NCBI RefSeq assembly: GCF_003589595.1 | Contig: NW_020653200.1 | Coordinates: forward strand, 7,788,631-7,852,630 | Direction of reading: 5' to 3' | DNA from: Hyposmocoma kahamanoa | Lineage: Eukaryota; Arthropoda; Insecta; Lepidoptera; Cosmopterigidae | DNA length: 64,000 nt | In this document: positions 1 through 12,900 of the stretch, one piece after another | How positions within the stretch are numbered: position 1 is the first letter of the stretch | Layout of the letters: every line of letters begins with the position of its first letter | Program-made: the position numbers and the translations under genes | The notes under the pieces: model-generated | What the model was told of the DNA's origin: nothing | The model's input: the letters and a program-made list of their open reading frames with translations, nothing else | Databases searched by the model: none

Positions 1-414
1 ATTTTCAGTACAAATCGGCAATTTCATACTTTAACCCCTATTATTAACAATTATTATAACAAACTTATGGAGTAATTTCACAAAAACAATTGAATATCAT
101 GGTGGTCAATCATTGTGACATTCAATAAACTTAAAAGTTACAATGTGTAATACGTTTGTAAAAAAGCTACTCCAGGGTTTTGGCGAGATAAAAAGTTCAT
201 GGTGTAAAGACGACTGGGCTCGAAGTCTCGAATCTCTATTACTGAGAACAGTGTAGGCAGGCACTAATATGTATGTATACAAGTGCGTTCTTTTTTGTTT
301 TCTACGTCTGCTGCCAACGTGTAGTGGCTACCAATAATATTGCAGCTACAATATAACCGCTCACAAACCTCGTCCTCAAGCGGCCGATCAAAGTGCCAAT
401 ACATCACGATAATT

Positions 415-716
415 GTAGTAGAACTCCTTGTGGGTTGGTCCAGGGAAGAACTGCCACCGTAACTATTTGTGCCACCAAGCAGTAATGTGAGCATTATTTG
501 TTATATGTTCCGGTTTTAAGGGTAACGATGAATGGATGATGATGAAATTACAGGCACATAGAACTTGTTGTAGTATGTTTCAGGGTGACGGGCGCAGTGC
601 AGTGTACCTCAGGACTTTGCGATTTAATAAAGCTCTGCGTGGCACTGATTACGGACACACGTGTCGCTTACCACCAGGCGCACGTCTTGTTCGTCCCGCC
701 ACTTGGTATAAAAAAA
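415..716 (-). repeat. Dispersed ~300-bp repeat (family E), minus orientation
   Basis: This is one of about 14 copies in the window. The family runs from TGACGGGACGAACAAGTCG through TTTAAATCGCAAAGATCTGA and GAGACATAAGTTGACAAG to GGCGGCAGAAATAGG and AAGGAGCTCTACTGC. It has no tRNA-like head. It is diverged and non-coding; the open frame at 536-790 is a by-product. Confidence 0.75.
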
Positions 717-1049
717 ATCATGCATTTAGTAGTTTCCTTTACGTAACTTCAAGCAGCTACAATGAGACCGTCACAATCACTTCTCGATGATGTTTTGCTG
801 TTGTGGTGAACTTAGGTGGTGGTGGTATTTTACTGAAGCTTGTATTTTTTGACTGATGTGTTGGTGTCACAAATATTTTGCATAGAACTAGTATTTTATC
901 ACACTGAAATTAATTATGATTGACCACTGGGGTATTGTAAAGTATATAATTGGCATATGTAACCATGTAACTTGCATGCCAGTAACTGGCAGATGTAAAG
1001 TTACTAGTATATTATCGGTATGTGAATTTTTTTAAATTATTTTATCTTT

Positions 1050-1505
1050 TTTATGTATTTATTTATATTCAGGTTACATTTACCCATAAATACACACCTT
1101 ATAGACTAACATACATAACAATATATAAAATATTATAATAATTATTAATCACTAATTATTTACACGTATTGTCTGCAACGTGTGACGTAACGTGGGTTTC
1201 CAGTAAACGGCCTCGGAAATGTTGGTACCCTTCGGCCAAAACTCCTCCTTCATGAAGTTCGACAGATATTGAGTTGGCACTCTCACCACAAATAAATTAA
1301 AATTCACATTGTGGCGAGACCCCAGCTACACGACCCTCAAGGTAGCATTGGCTTTCACCCGTATATACTCCGCAACATCCGCAGACTTTATAATATTATA
1401 AATAGTAAGTAGTCAATAGTGTTTTATTATATTATTATGTATGTTAGTCTATAAGGTATGTATTTATGGGTTTTTGTAACATGAATATAAATAAATTAAA
1501 GAAAT
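1050..1505. repeat. Element with ~80-bp inverted ends enclosing a gag/LINE-like fragment
   Basis: The left end (ACCCATAAATACACACC, TATAGACTAACATACATAA) recurs inverted at 1418-1500. The minus-strand reading of 1190-1390 resembles decayed retroelement coding sequence (VRVPTQYLSNFMKEEFWPKG) with a stop. It is either a non-autonomous DNA element that captured a fragment, or two facing copies of one repeat. Confidence 0.5.
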
Positions 1506-1827
1506 AGCAAATTTACAACTTTTCAGGGGAGAGGTTTAACATTTTTACGAACGAAATAAGTCGAAAACTTTTTTAACCTTAAATAGGAGAGGAGATAAAA
1601 TTTAACATATACAAATATAAAAAACGAGGCTTATACCCCACCTACTATGGGGTCAGGCTCGGCCTACGGCGCGCGGTCGGGATCAGATTGTGGGGTATGC
1701 TTATTTATTTTATTTATTTATTTAGTTCAGGCCACATGACCCATATACTATACGAGTCCTGTACCATATACTATACGAGCTCGGCCTGTGGCGCGAGATC
1801 GGATGCAGTTTACGGTGTGTGCTCAAG

Positions 1828-1990
1828 CTCCTCGACGGCATAGCAATTAGTACTACGGGCGCTTGATGAGGAGTTCGATCCCCGATTTGGACCAATTTAA
1901 GAAACGAACATTAAATTTTTAAGTTGGTTTTGGTCTGAGTATTCTGGGTTATCGTTGTTTCGATATTCATAGTACAGGAAATTCTGCAGC
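1828..1990 (+). repeat. tRNA-derived SINE-like element
   Basis: CTCGACGGCATAGCAATTAG (box-A-like) and GGAGTTCGATCCCC (box B) are spaced as in a tRNA head, followed by an AT-rich tail. It has no tRNA cloverleaf capable of being a real gene. Confidence 0.45.
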
Positions 1991-2079
1991 AGTTTGGCAT
2001 TTTTTTCCCCCTAAATACTTCTCTTTGGCATAGCTTTCAAGAAAATGGAATCTAACAGAGAGACGATCGAGATACAACA

Positions 2080-3480
2080 ACGCTGTAATAAGTATCTCAT
2101 TTCCGCTACATCGGGAAGTATGCCTTACATTTTTACAATTGTGTGATCTTATACTTGTAATGTATTACGCCTCCGTATATTATCACCATCGCGATGGCGT
2201 GCATACGCTTCGGGCTTCGCCCTCCGCGGACCTCAGCCTGCGGCCTCGGCACTTATCACTTTGTTTTTAAAAATTGAAATAACTCTTTAATGGCGGTAAA
2301 TTTTGATCAGAAATTGTTATCAAGTTTCCTAGAGACCCCCATATGCTAATTTTCGAAGGGACCTGAGCAATTTTTTTTCTGCCGCCAACGAACTCTTCTA
2401 TGACGGCCATATTTGAAAATGGCGAAAAACTAATTTTGAGCACAATCTATTATCCGGCACTTTCAGAGGCCTCCACATGCTAATTTTCAGCCGATTCAGA
2501 GCAAAACTTTTTCGGCAGCTATTTTTATTGAAAAAAAAAAAACACTTAAATGGCAACCATATTAAAAAATAGCGAAAATAAACTTTTGACCCCAAATTAT
2601 GATTAAGGACTCCTAAAGACCCTTGCATGCCAATTTTCTGCCGGATCGAAGCAAATATTTCTTTGGCCGCCATTTTTAAATCGCCATCTTAATTTTTTTT
2701 AACCCAGGCAGTTGACCAGTGTTACACTCTATGATATTCCTTCGAGCACCTTCTAACTATCTCTAATAGTTTCCGTGATAGGGGGCTTTGAAATTTGTAT
2801 TGCGGTCATCTTATTTACTTGAATTTCGAACATTATTTACTTCCCGCGGAAATTGACCAAGGTGTTCTCTCTTGAAAATGTACAAATACTCCCTCCGTAT
2901 ATTATAGTTTTTGCAAGCTGTTGATCACTCTTTCACATTTTCCATATTCAGGTCCTTTCATATTTGATTCTTTGCTTTGGAGCTTCGGGAAGTGTGCCTT
3001 ACTTTTTGGATAATTATGAAATCTTGTACCCGTAATAGAGTCTCCGTATACTACTTACGTAAGGTGGCGTGCGGACGCTTCGGGCTTCGCCCTCCGCTAG
3101 ACCTCGGCCTGAGCCCTCGGCACTTATGACTTTTAAAAAATTAACATAGATCTTTAATGGCGGCCATATTGGCAAATGGTAAAAAGTGAATTTTGACTGC
3201 ACATTTTGTTAAACACCCGTAGAGAACCCCCTTGCTGATTTTCAGTAGAATTAGAGAAAATTTTTATCAACCGCCAAAAATTGTTTGTATAGCAGCCATA
3301 TTGAAAAATTACTAAAAATAAATTTTAACCGCAAATTATTATTAAACAGGCATAAAGATTCCCACATGCCGATTTTCAGCTGAATTATATCAAATTTCTA
3401 CCTGCCGCCAAAAAGTTTATATGGTAGCCATATTGAAAAATGGCGGAAAATGAATTTTGACCGCAAATTATTTACCTACT
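2080..3480. repeat. Degenerate tandem units plus duplicated GC-rich block
   Basis: A unit of roughly 130-150 bp containing ATGGCGGCCATATTGAAAAA and TTTTGACCGCAAATTA recurs about six times (near 2290, 2400, 2550, 3150, 3290 and 3430). A GC-rich block (CGCTTCGGGCTTCGCCCTCC) occurs at about 2200-2240 and again at 3077-3117, so the whole stretch looks like a tandem duplication. A related piece is near 34980-35130. Confidence 0.65.
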
Positions 3481-3809
3481 TGTGCCTATCTCTATGTCCC
3501 TTTTGGCCTTGCGTTAGAAATATAAAAAATATCATGATTTCCTATTGCGGGCTTACAGTCTGTTTGTCAGTTAGTTCTAATTCTCCCTGACTCTTTATAA
3601 CATTTTAATCAGTCTTCAATTAGTTTCGCTCTTTGATACAGGATACGCGACTGTGTATTTAAATGTTACTTAAAATGATTTTTTGTCGCAGTTCACATTT
3701 GGTAATTAAAAAAAAATATATATATACATATATAGAATAAAAAAAATTCTGCTCCATTTTTGTATTCCTCACAGTTGGCATGCGTATAAATTATTCGTTT
3801 ATATTTCAG

Positions 3810-3982
3810 TGACAATATTTTTCTTTATGTTGGTTCAGTTAACGATAGGTGTTAGTTATATGTTTATGGATTCTTTCATAAAATTATATACCGGAAAAGC
3901 TGACCTCAACAAAAATCTGAACCCGCTCTTAAAAGGAGTGGCTTATGGACTATTGCTACAAACTTTATTTTGGACTTTAATA
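3810..3982 (+). CDS. SLC6-like exon: TM2 and start of TM3
   Basis: The acceptor is TTTCAG and the donor is GTAAGT. The first two bases finish a codon from an unseen upstream exon. A hydrophobic stretch (FFFMLVQLTIGV...) corresponds to TM2, followed by NPLLKGVAYGLLLQ, which matches the PLFKGxGYA block entering TM3. The ELALGQ motif that normally closes TM2 is replaced by DSFIKLY. Confidence 0.85.
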
Positions 3983-6900
3983 GTAAGTATTAAGTAACGT
4001 AAAACTTGCGTAGTATATATATTACTTTCACCTTCATATATTAAGTAATAGCTAACAAGGTACTTATTAACCTTAGCAATTTTGCGGAATTGTTGCCAGG
4101 ATCACTTTTAATTGTTAACCTTAATACAAAATTATAATGTATATAGATTTTTTTGAATTATATTTACTTGTACATGTACATTTTTCGATAGAATAGCTTT
4201 TAATTTCGGCCAATACGCGTAAGTTTCCAAAAATATACAAGAGCGTACTACCTTTTTAATTACTTTTTATATAAAACTAGAAAATTAGGTTTTCTATACA
4301 AAGTATAAAATTATCTTTATACACACTTTTTATTCATGTATCGGTCAGAATTTTAACTTCATCTTTTGGTGAATGAACTTCATCTACGAGCTATACGAAC
4401 GTCGAAATTTAGTGTAAAAAAAATAACTTATTAGCGTTCATTATGACCATTTATTGACAGTGATTTGTAACTGTGCATGCAACTTTCTCTAATGGACCGG
4501 CTACACGGTCAATCGTCACAGCGAGTAAACTTGCGTACACCATGTATTTGTACGTGTTGCTTCAGAGCGATGCCATACGGGTGTTACGTCGTCCAAACGC
4601 TATGATTTCAACGCACCGAGTGCCACACGAGCAGTGCGGTGTCACAACGTAACGCCGCGCCGCCGGTTACTTTCGCACAGCATCTCCTCTCCCCGCTTCA
4701 TCTCTTGGCCCCTTGTCCGATGCGCACGCGTTGCGACGTCACATCGTACCGGCAGCGCCCATGTGGCATGTAAGTCTCTTTTATCACCACGACGCAGCGT
4801 CATTGCTCAGACGTTGCAGCGCCGACGCAACGCATCGTGTGGCGTCGCTCTAACACGCGTTTGTATTTGCAGATAATTGTACACCTTGCCCGTGAGTAGG
4901 GGTACCATTTTCCATTATACAGCACACAAGCATGCATATACAAACGTGTACAGGCCCCGCGGAAGTTTATTCGCGGTAAACCTTGACTGTGTATAATGGC
5001 CCTAACGATATCGGCAGCCGATAAAATAATAAGACTTTTGTGTAATGTTAAAACCGATGAAAATTGTATGTAATATAGTATGCAAGTTGAGTTTGTCATA
5101 TTTTTGTTGCTTTATACGAGTAGGTATGTGTGCTGTAAAGTTTCATGTAATTTAAAAGTATGTTTGTCCAAAATTATTTTATGTATTATGTTATACAATT
5201 ATACAAATAACTTGCTTTTTAACTATTCAGCTGTTAACTGTATATTTTTTTTAATAATTTACAGCACGCAAACGATCTAGCGGACGCAGTTAGTTATTTT
5301 TTCAATTCTTTAAAATTCATACCACCGTGGTCAATATGTGATCCGAAAATGAAAAAGTGTAAAGCTACTAAAGATATCATATTGCAATGTAAACTTGCAG
5401 CGACCAGCGGCAATAAACAAAAGCAGATAAGTCTGAATCTTACATCTGCGCATCATTATTACGAGTAAGTAACTCTTGTCTATGATAAAGTAGAGGGTAT
5501 CACAAAGCATGTAGTTACTCAGACGTAGTTTAGCTAGTGATCGCATTTATGATGGTCTATTCCACTAGTCCCTACCAGTTGTCCTCCCTGAAGGGGCCAC
5601 GTGGATTTTTTATTTTTATTACCTAATAAAATCTTTGTTATCCTGTAAAGTATACTGATTTAGGAAAATAATAAGTGCCGAAAAACAAATGAAATTGTAG
5701 AGAACTAAGGCTAATTGTATTACTAATTAAGCTGCGTTAAAATGAGTTACTGGAAAATGGACATAGAATAACCGAGAAGTAATCATAATTAGCAATCAGT
5801 CACAAAACTTGTTAAATCACAATTCTACGAAAAAAAAATGTACTTACGAATAATATTCCGAAAGATGTAACAATAATAATAATAATGCTTATTATGATGA
5901 TAAGTGACGGGACGACCAAGTCGCATGCCTGGTGATAAGAGACACGCCTGTCCATAACGGTTGCAGTGCCACACACAGCTTTAAATCGCAAAGATCTGAG
6001 GGGCACTGCTACGTCAGGCGCACGACTTGTTCGTCCCGTCACTTGATGTTATATAAAAAAAAGTACATAATTTCTCTGTTAACCTGAGACCAAAAAAATT
6101 AAAATGTAAGAAATATCTAATACCTAGATAGTGTATTAATAACCTTTAATAATTAATTTTAATAATAATTAATAACGTTTGTAAAATATATGGCGCCCAC
6201 GCAGCCACGTTATGGAGAGGTCCCTGGTTCGAGTCTAGCCCAATCGAACGAATTTTTCTTTGTATTAATAATTATAACACTGTAGTGGAGTAATTTCACA
6301 AAAATAATTGAGTATTATGGTAGTAAAACATTCTCTTAAATAAATTATAGCCAAAACAACACCTCAAAACCAAGGTTAGCAGACATGGATCAACCAACCT
6401 AGTTGCAAACTTAAAAGGGTTCGAAATAAGTTTGCGTAAATAGGCAACGATCTTGCGTCCTTCATTCATTCATGACTGACATGATTATGAATGACGTTTT
6501 AAGAATGAACTCGTAATTAACATAAGTGTAATCTGTGACGCAGATGTATCGATTTAGAAATTCACTAATTTAAAATGTAACTAAATTACTGTCAACATTT
6601 TAGATGCTGATCATGATATTAAAGTTTCAAAGTACAAATTACAGTCAGTAACATGCTAGTGTCCCTAATCAGTATATTTATTTAGTGTATAATGATTTTC
6701 ATGAAAATATATGTTTTCAGGAGCATTTTTCATACTCAAGAAAGATCCGCACTTACAACAAAATTTTTTTTAATAGCCATGGTGTGGATTATTAATTTCT
6801 TTTTTTCATCAGTTTCTGACCTAGCTTTAATAAGAGTGAGTTATATTATCGTATTAATTGTTTATTTATCATAGTACTTTAAGTTTGTCACTTGACGTTT

Positions 6901-9900
6901 CGACTGTGAATTGACACATCTCTAAAGTCTAACTATGAAGATACATTCACTTACTTTGTGGCCTATTTGAAATGTATTGCGTAGAACGCCAGATAATTTG
7001 ACTATTTGTCACTATTTGTCACCTAAACAGCCAGTATAAACTTGTTTAATACATTTGAACACAGATTTGATTGTTTAAATAACGAACTCTACTTTTTTTC
7101 AGCTTTTCAAGTTAATGTATATATTAAGAACTTTGACAACAATTTTTTCTACGATTTTCATTCTTTTCGCTTTACCCGAATTCATTTCAATAGCTCTCGG
7201 TGATTTAATGAATGTGGCTGCTAAAGTGTCTGTAGTAAGTAAAACATATTAACATTATTTTAAAACATACCTGTTATGTATGTTTATTATTAACAACATT
7301 TCAAATGGGTATCAACATTTATATATACAAAATGTGGAATAGAAAGAGGAGAATGGAAAGATCCGAACTAGCAACGTAACCGTATTTGGCGCGTCTTTCT
7401 ACAAGCCCAATATTAAAATTTCAGTGGGTTTGTAGGCATCTTGAAGGACTTGTATATACATTTTCAATTCTCCCGACCTCCACTAAACTTATATTAGTGA
7501 CTGAGATATTGACCAATTTTACTTTTATACACCAGAGTTAGTGCAACATTTTGCCTACATAAAGGCGCTTTACCATGCTCAAAAATCAAATTGCTACTAT
7601 TTACAATATATGTATAAGTATGACTTGTTTCAGACTGAGACATTTTTGCAAGTTTCATATGCTTACGGTATTGGAGTCGTGGGACTGTATGATTTTGGCA
7701 CATTATCTCCGTATACATGTGTTGATAATGCAATTTTAATATTTACCATCTCGTATACATTTGTTTCCCTTTTGAGGTCATTAGTAACGAGGATTCTATA
7801 CTTAAATCTCAGAAAATGTGTTGATATCAATATCCAAAAAGGAGAAAACAATACCGAAGATTACCACTATCTTATATTCGTGCTACTGCCTTTAGCAGCT
7901 GATCAGTTGAAAGCTTCAAAAGTTTTCTCTCTCTATTTGTATTCAAATATGATGTTGACACTTTGTGGTCATATCGTGAGTATATTATGCATATTATAAC
8001 TTATTATTTGCTGTAACCATCATACTGATTAATGACATTTACTGTACGTACTGTATTTTATGTGCTTAGTACGAGAGTCGACTGCAGGATAATAAATAAT
8101 TAAGGAACTTTATTCGCTCTGACCAAAAAATGATTTTATAAATTATATATAAATCGAGCATCAAATAACAAATAAATAAAACTAAAAATGCGGTGCATAA
8201 TGGAAATTATCGAATATTTCTCCTACGACTGTGTATGATATCCCTCGTTGTTGTGTTTATGTGTAAAGCAGGATTGCGAAAGCTGCCCCAATAACGACGA
8301 AGAGCCGTTCATGGATTGGTTATTTTATAGTACATAAAATATTAAAGTTATAAAATACGTAATGAAATAATCAACTAAACAGCAATGACATAAAGCAAAA
8401 AATAGAACACAATGTGACAAAAATATTTAGACAATATATAAATGAAAGATAATGAAAGTTGCAAAGGAACGTTTTGACAAGAGACCTCTTGCCAATGTCA
8501 ATGTCACATTGATATTGAAAACAGTGTGACCGTTTAAGGTTGATTTCTGTCATTTGAGCAGATTTTATTTTTATTCATTTTCATTATGCAGAACATGATA
8601 AGTTATATTAAATGTAGCTGAGTTTGGCAGATTTGGGAAGTTCTTTATATTGTTTTTGGGAACAAACTGGAAACTGTTGTTTTCTGCTACTACAAACAGA
8701 CATCTGGAGCGAAATACAGGACAATGTTATTAACATAACCCATATCACCTTTATAACTCCAGCTTCTACAGTCTGAACTGAATTAGCTTTTTTGATGCTT
8801 TGATAATGATCACAAGTATTGATAGGTCTCCTTAATGCACATCGTCAAAAACACTGGGTCACAAAATACATGGGATGTCGCCATCCTTCTTTCTTAAATG
8901 TGGATGTCACACATTCAATAAATTGTAGTTAATTTTCATTAACAGGAAACATAAACATGTTTGATTACTGTAGAGGTAGGAAGTCTGGGTGAGCAATGCA
9001 GAGGATGTTCAAATAGGTGATGCTAGCATGAATCTTGGATGGAAGGTGTTTGTACTTTTCTAAGGTTGTGTACCTTGGGATTTTTTACTGGAAACTTGAA
9101 AACGTAAGAAATTAAAATTAAGCAGTATAGCTGACATATTATTTTTAAATTCCTATGTGTTGGACACGAACAGAACTAGTATATCGAAAGTAGTTCATAT
9201 AACGTACACATAACGCACATACTCAACATAGCCCCGCACTACAGAAACCCTGTGTCGCGGGTGCCATGGACACATACATAGACAACCACAAATTACACCC
9301 AAACTCACGAGAGAAATAAATGTAGACTATAAAAATATTTCTCCCAGCGCGGGAATCGAACCTGGGACTTCAGCGCGGTATTCCGGCAAGATAACCGTTC
9401 GACTACAGAGGCAGTTAATATAAGTAAGGGTCACTCACACAAGGGTAACTCACTTTATTTAGTAGAAATGAAGTCCTATGTAGCATTCCATTTCCAAAGT
9501 TCGCGCTATGTTCAAGCTTCAGCTTGACGTCGGTCAGCAGCTGTTTATCTTTCTAAGAATCATACCTTATTGCTGAGAAACTAAGTTGCACTTTGCATTG
9601 CCTGTGGTAGTACAAGATGTCGACGATAGGATGCGCCTTTACTTTTTTGTTAGAAGAAATGTATACTTTATATGGTAGAGAATATGTACTATATTATATT
9701 GCGTGCACGCCGCCAGCCGCCGCTTGCTGAGCTTCTATATAATTTGTTTTGTTTAAAGAAATGTTACCTTATCTTTTACAAGGTAAAGTTTGTGTTGCAG
9801 TGCTCGTTTTAATGTATCGCTGCATCGCGGGACCTAGCTGCGGCAATTTACTAACGGCTACAGCATAAACCTTCTTTTTTTAAAAGACATGCTTAGCGGT

Positions 9901-12900
9901 ATTTGTACGGGTTGATGATAATGAACAGACCATCTCGACAATAAATAAGACCACAAAAGTGACCACAAACACCAAATGTTAGGAAAAACACTCTCAAAGT
10001 GATCTATGCTTGACAGAGTTTTTCTGAATATCCTCTGTGCTTTTTATCGAGATACCAAGTGACAAAGAATTTTTGCATGCACCTCTCGTACTAGTAATAT
10101 ATTATATTTCGAGAAATTTGTATAAAAGATAAAATATTATGTATAATAATAATTACAAATAAAATCCTGTATGCTATCGAATTCGAATTCAAGGCAAATT
10201 TCGTCGAACTCGTTTAGATACTGTCAAACTGACATTCTTTTATAATTTATTAACATAAATCTAAAGTTATTTCAAGCCATGCTGCGACGGCACTAATTTC
10301 TACAAAATCGAGTTAAATTGGTTTGAAATAGCGACGTTGTCGTCTTTTATTTAATGTCGACTATTATTGTTCAAACAATATAAGTTTCACTTGCAGTCTA
10401 TCTATGCAGTCCGCGGTTTGTTATTTAATGGCACCCACAATTGCATCTATGTATTATTAATTACAGGCAGCCTTTACGCTAACCATGTCAAAAATGTTAC
10501 ACAGTGAGTTCAAAGCAATTAAAAACTTGTACATAGTTGGCATAATAAGCTTTATCGGATGTGGACTATCCATACCTGTAGCTCTGGTAAGTAAGTATTA
10601 AGCTTATTAGTGAATAAGTAACGTACTCGAGAAGTTACGTCATATCTTCTTGTCCAACATACCACAGTGCCTTAAGACAAAAGTCTTCGAGCAGTGTGTG
10701 TTGTCTGTGATGACTTACGACACTGAGACGTGGTCGCTCACTATCGGCCTCATAAGAAGGTTATCGAATCAGTAACGAGGATATCTGCAAGGGAACCAGA
10801 TTAACCGACGTGCCCCAAAAAATTGCAAAACTTAAGTGGAACTGGACATTGCTCGTAGAACAGATGGCCGATGAGGCCAGACCACCCACAAGGAGGACTG
10901 ATGACCTGATGAAGGTCGCAGGGACAGCTCGCTGTGGCGTTCTTAGGGGGAGGCCAGTGCACGTCTTTCTGCTGAAATTATGATGAAATAATGTATGTTT
11001 TATTTCCCTCAGGAGTTATGCTGAAAATCAATAATAAAACGTCAATGATGTTTGTAATTAGGTTTTGGTAAAAAAAATGTAGAAAGAGGAGTTGTAGTTG
11101 TGTGTGTTGTTTTGGTTGAGCTTTGTTGACTTGAATTTATTTGCAGGGTGTGAGTTATTGGGGTGGATTTATAAATGGCTTAAATATTACAATGGTCTAT
11201 TTGGGAGCAATTCGAGTGGCAATAATCATGTACATGTACGGAATGAAAAAATTTTGTACAGACATTCAGTTTTGGTTAAATTTTAAACCTACAAAGTATT
11301 GGAGAGCATGTTGGATGCTAATGCCCATAATTCTTATAGTAAGTTTGATGACACTTTGAAAGATAGGGTATACTAAGTCTACGTATATTATTACGTATTT
11401 TTTCAGCCACAATGTGAAGTGCAAGATTAGGACAACTGTTCAGTGGCACTTACATATGTACTGATAAAATAATATTGAAACAATACGTAGGTATACATTT
11501 TAAATCTCATTTATCTTACTAATTACAAAGATCGAACACAAAGAAGAATGCCTTCGATCTGGAAGGGCTCGAACCTGCGTCTGTGCCATACCTCAGGGGC
11601 TTGATTCTGCTAATATTCTTGAAACCACCGGTCATTAATAATAATAATAATAACGCACACACTCAACATAGCCCTGCTATAGGGAGAACCATGTGTCTAG
11701 GTGCCATGGACACACACATAGACAACCACAAATTACACCCAAACTCATGAGAGAAATAAATGTAGGCCATACAAATATTTCTCCCGGCCCGGGAATTGAA
11801 CCTGGGACCTCTGCGTGGCAGTCCGGCATGGTAACCTTTCGGCCACGGAGGCTGTTAATTCCATTGAGACTAGCCTTGCGCGATTGCGAATGATTTCCAT
11901 ATTCCACTTGTTGGTGTCTAATCCTTAATTAATCCTGTCATTCGAATGACAAATTAGTAACTTACTAGTTTTCGTATTCGAATGATCTGAACATCAGATC
12001 TGAATGATCATCCATTAATAATCCATAGATTCCATAAAGTACAACGACACTCGTGATCACCGAGATCTCTCTGGCTCAATTTTATATACCGTAAGCGTCC
12101 AGTTACGCGAGGCGAAAGATTTGGCGCGGCCGCCGCGCGGCGTCCGCTCAGTTACCACGCCTTCATGTACATTATTGGCGAATCTGAATTCTATTTACTA
12201 GGCAACAATTTTTACCTCTGAATAATAAAACCGCGCGGCCGCCGCGTAGGCCAAATTCAAGGCAGGGTCGTAAGCGTGCACTGAACGCGCATTTATGCAG
12301 CAACGCAAACTACGCTGGTGATGAAATTCTTGTCGAATAAATGCACCCTAAATGTGACGGAAAAAGGGTTATTTTGATATGGACATGGTAAATGGCAATG
12401 GAATAGAATGGCAGGGGCATTCGGTATCGGTAATCATTCGACTCGAGTCGAATGATTCTGCATGATTTGATTCGGCGAACGATTTGTCCATTCGAATGAT
12501 TAGTATTAGTAACATTCAAAGTCACGCATCGCTAATTAAGACTGCTTTGAGATTATATTGCAATTATATAAATATTTGCTGTTCTGCTAAAATCTAATTG
12601 CAAAGGCAGTCGAGTCTCAATAGAATGCCAAAGGAATGGCATTGGCGGCATTCATTCATTCAATCAGCAACGATCGATGTTATCTTACTAAAGGTACCAT
12701 AGAAGTTCTTATGCATTTCTTAATTTTTATCTCGTTTAATCACTAATTTAGTCTTCAAATTAAATATATATATATTATTAATACCCTACGCGATTGACGT
12801 GCCATCGAGTCGCCATTGAAGAGCAGAATATCAAAAAATTGCAATGGCCACTACCAAAAATCACTACTCTTAATGCCGAATACTATGTGGTCTGTGCAGA

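Noticed and set aside
7541..7633. Upstream extension of the SLC6 exon to an ATG at 7541
   Set aside because: The acceptor TTTCAG at 7628-7633 gives perfect phase with both neighbours, and the extra residues lack SLC6 similarity; that part is intron.
11800..11865. tRNA-like sequences with box A and box B (also near 9395, 15700, 19540, 42210, 54575)
   Set aside because: They are heads of SINEs joined to repeat bodies and do not form a full cloverleaf; not tRNA genes.
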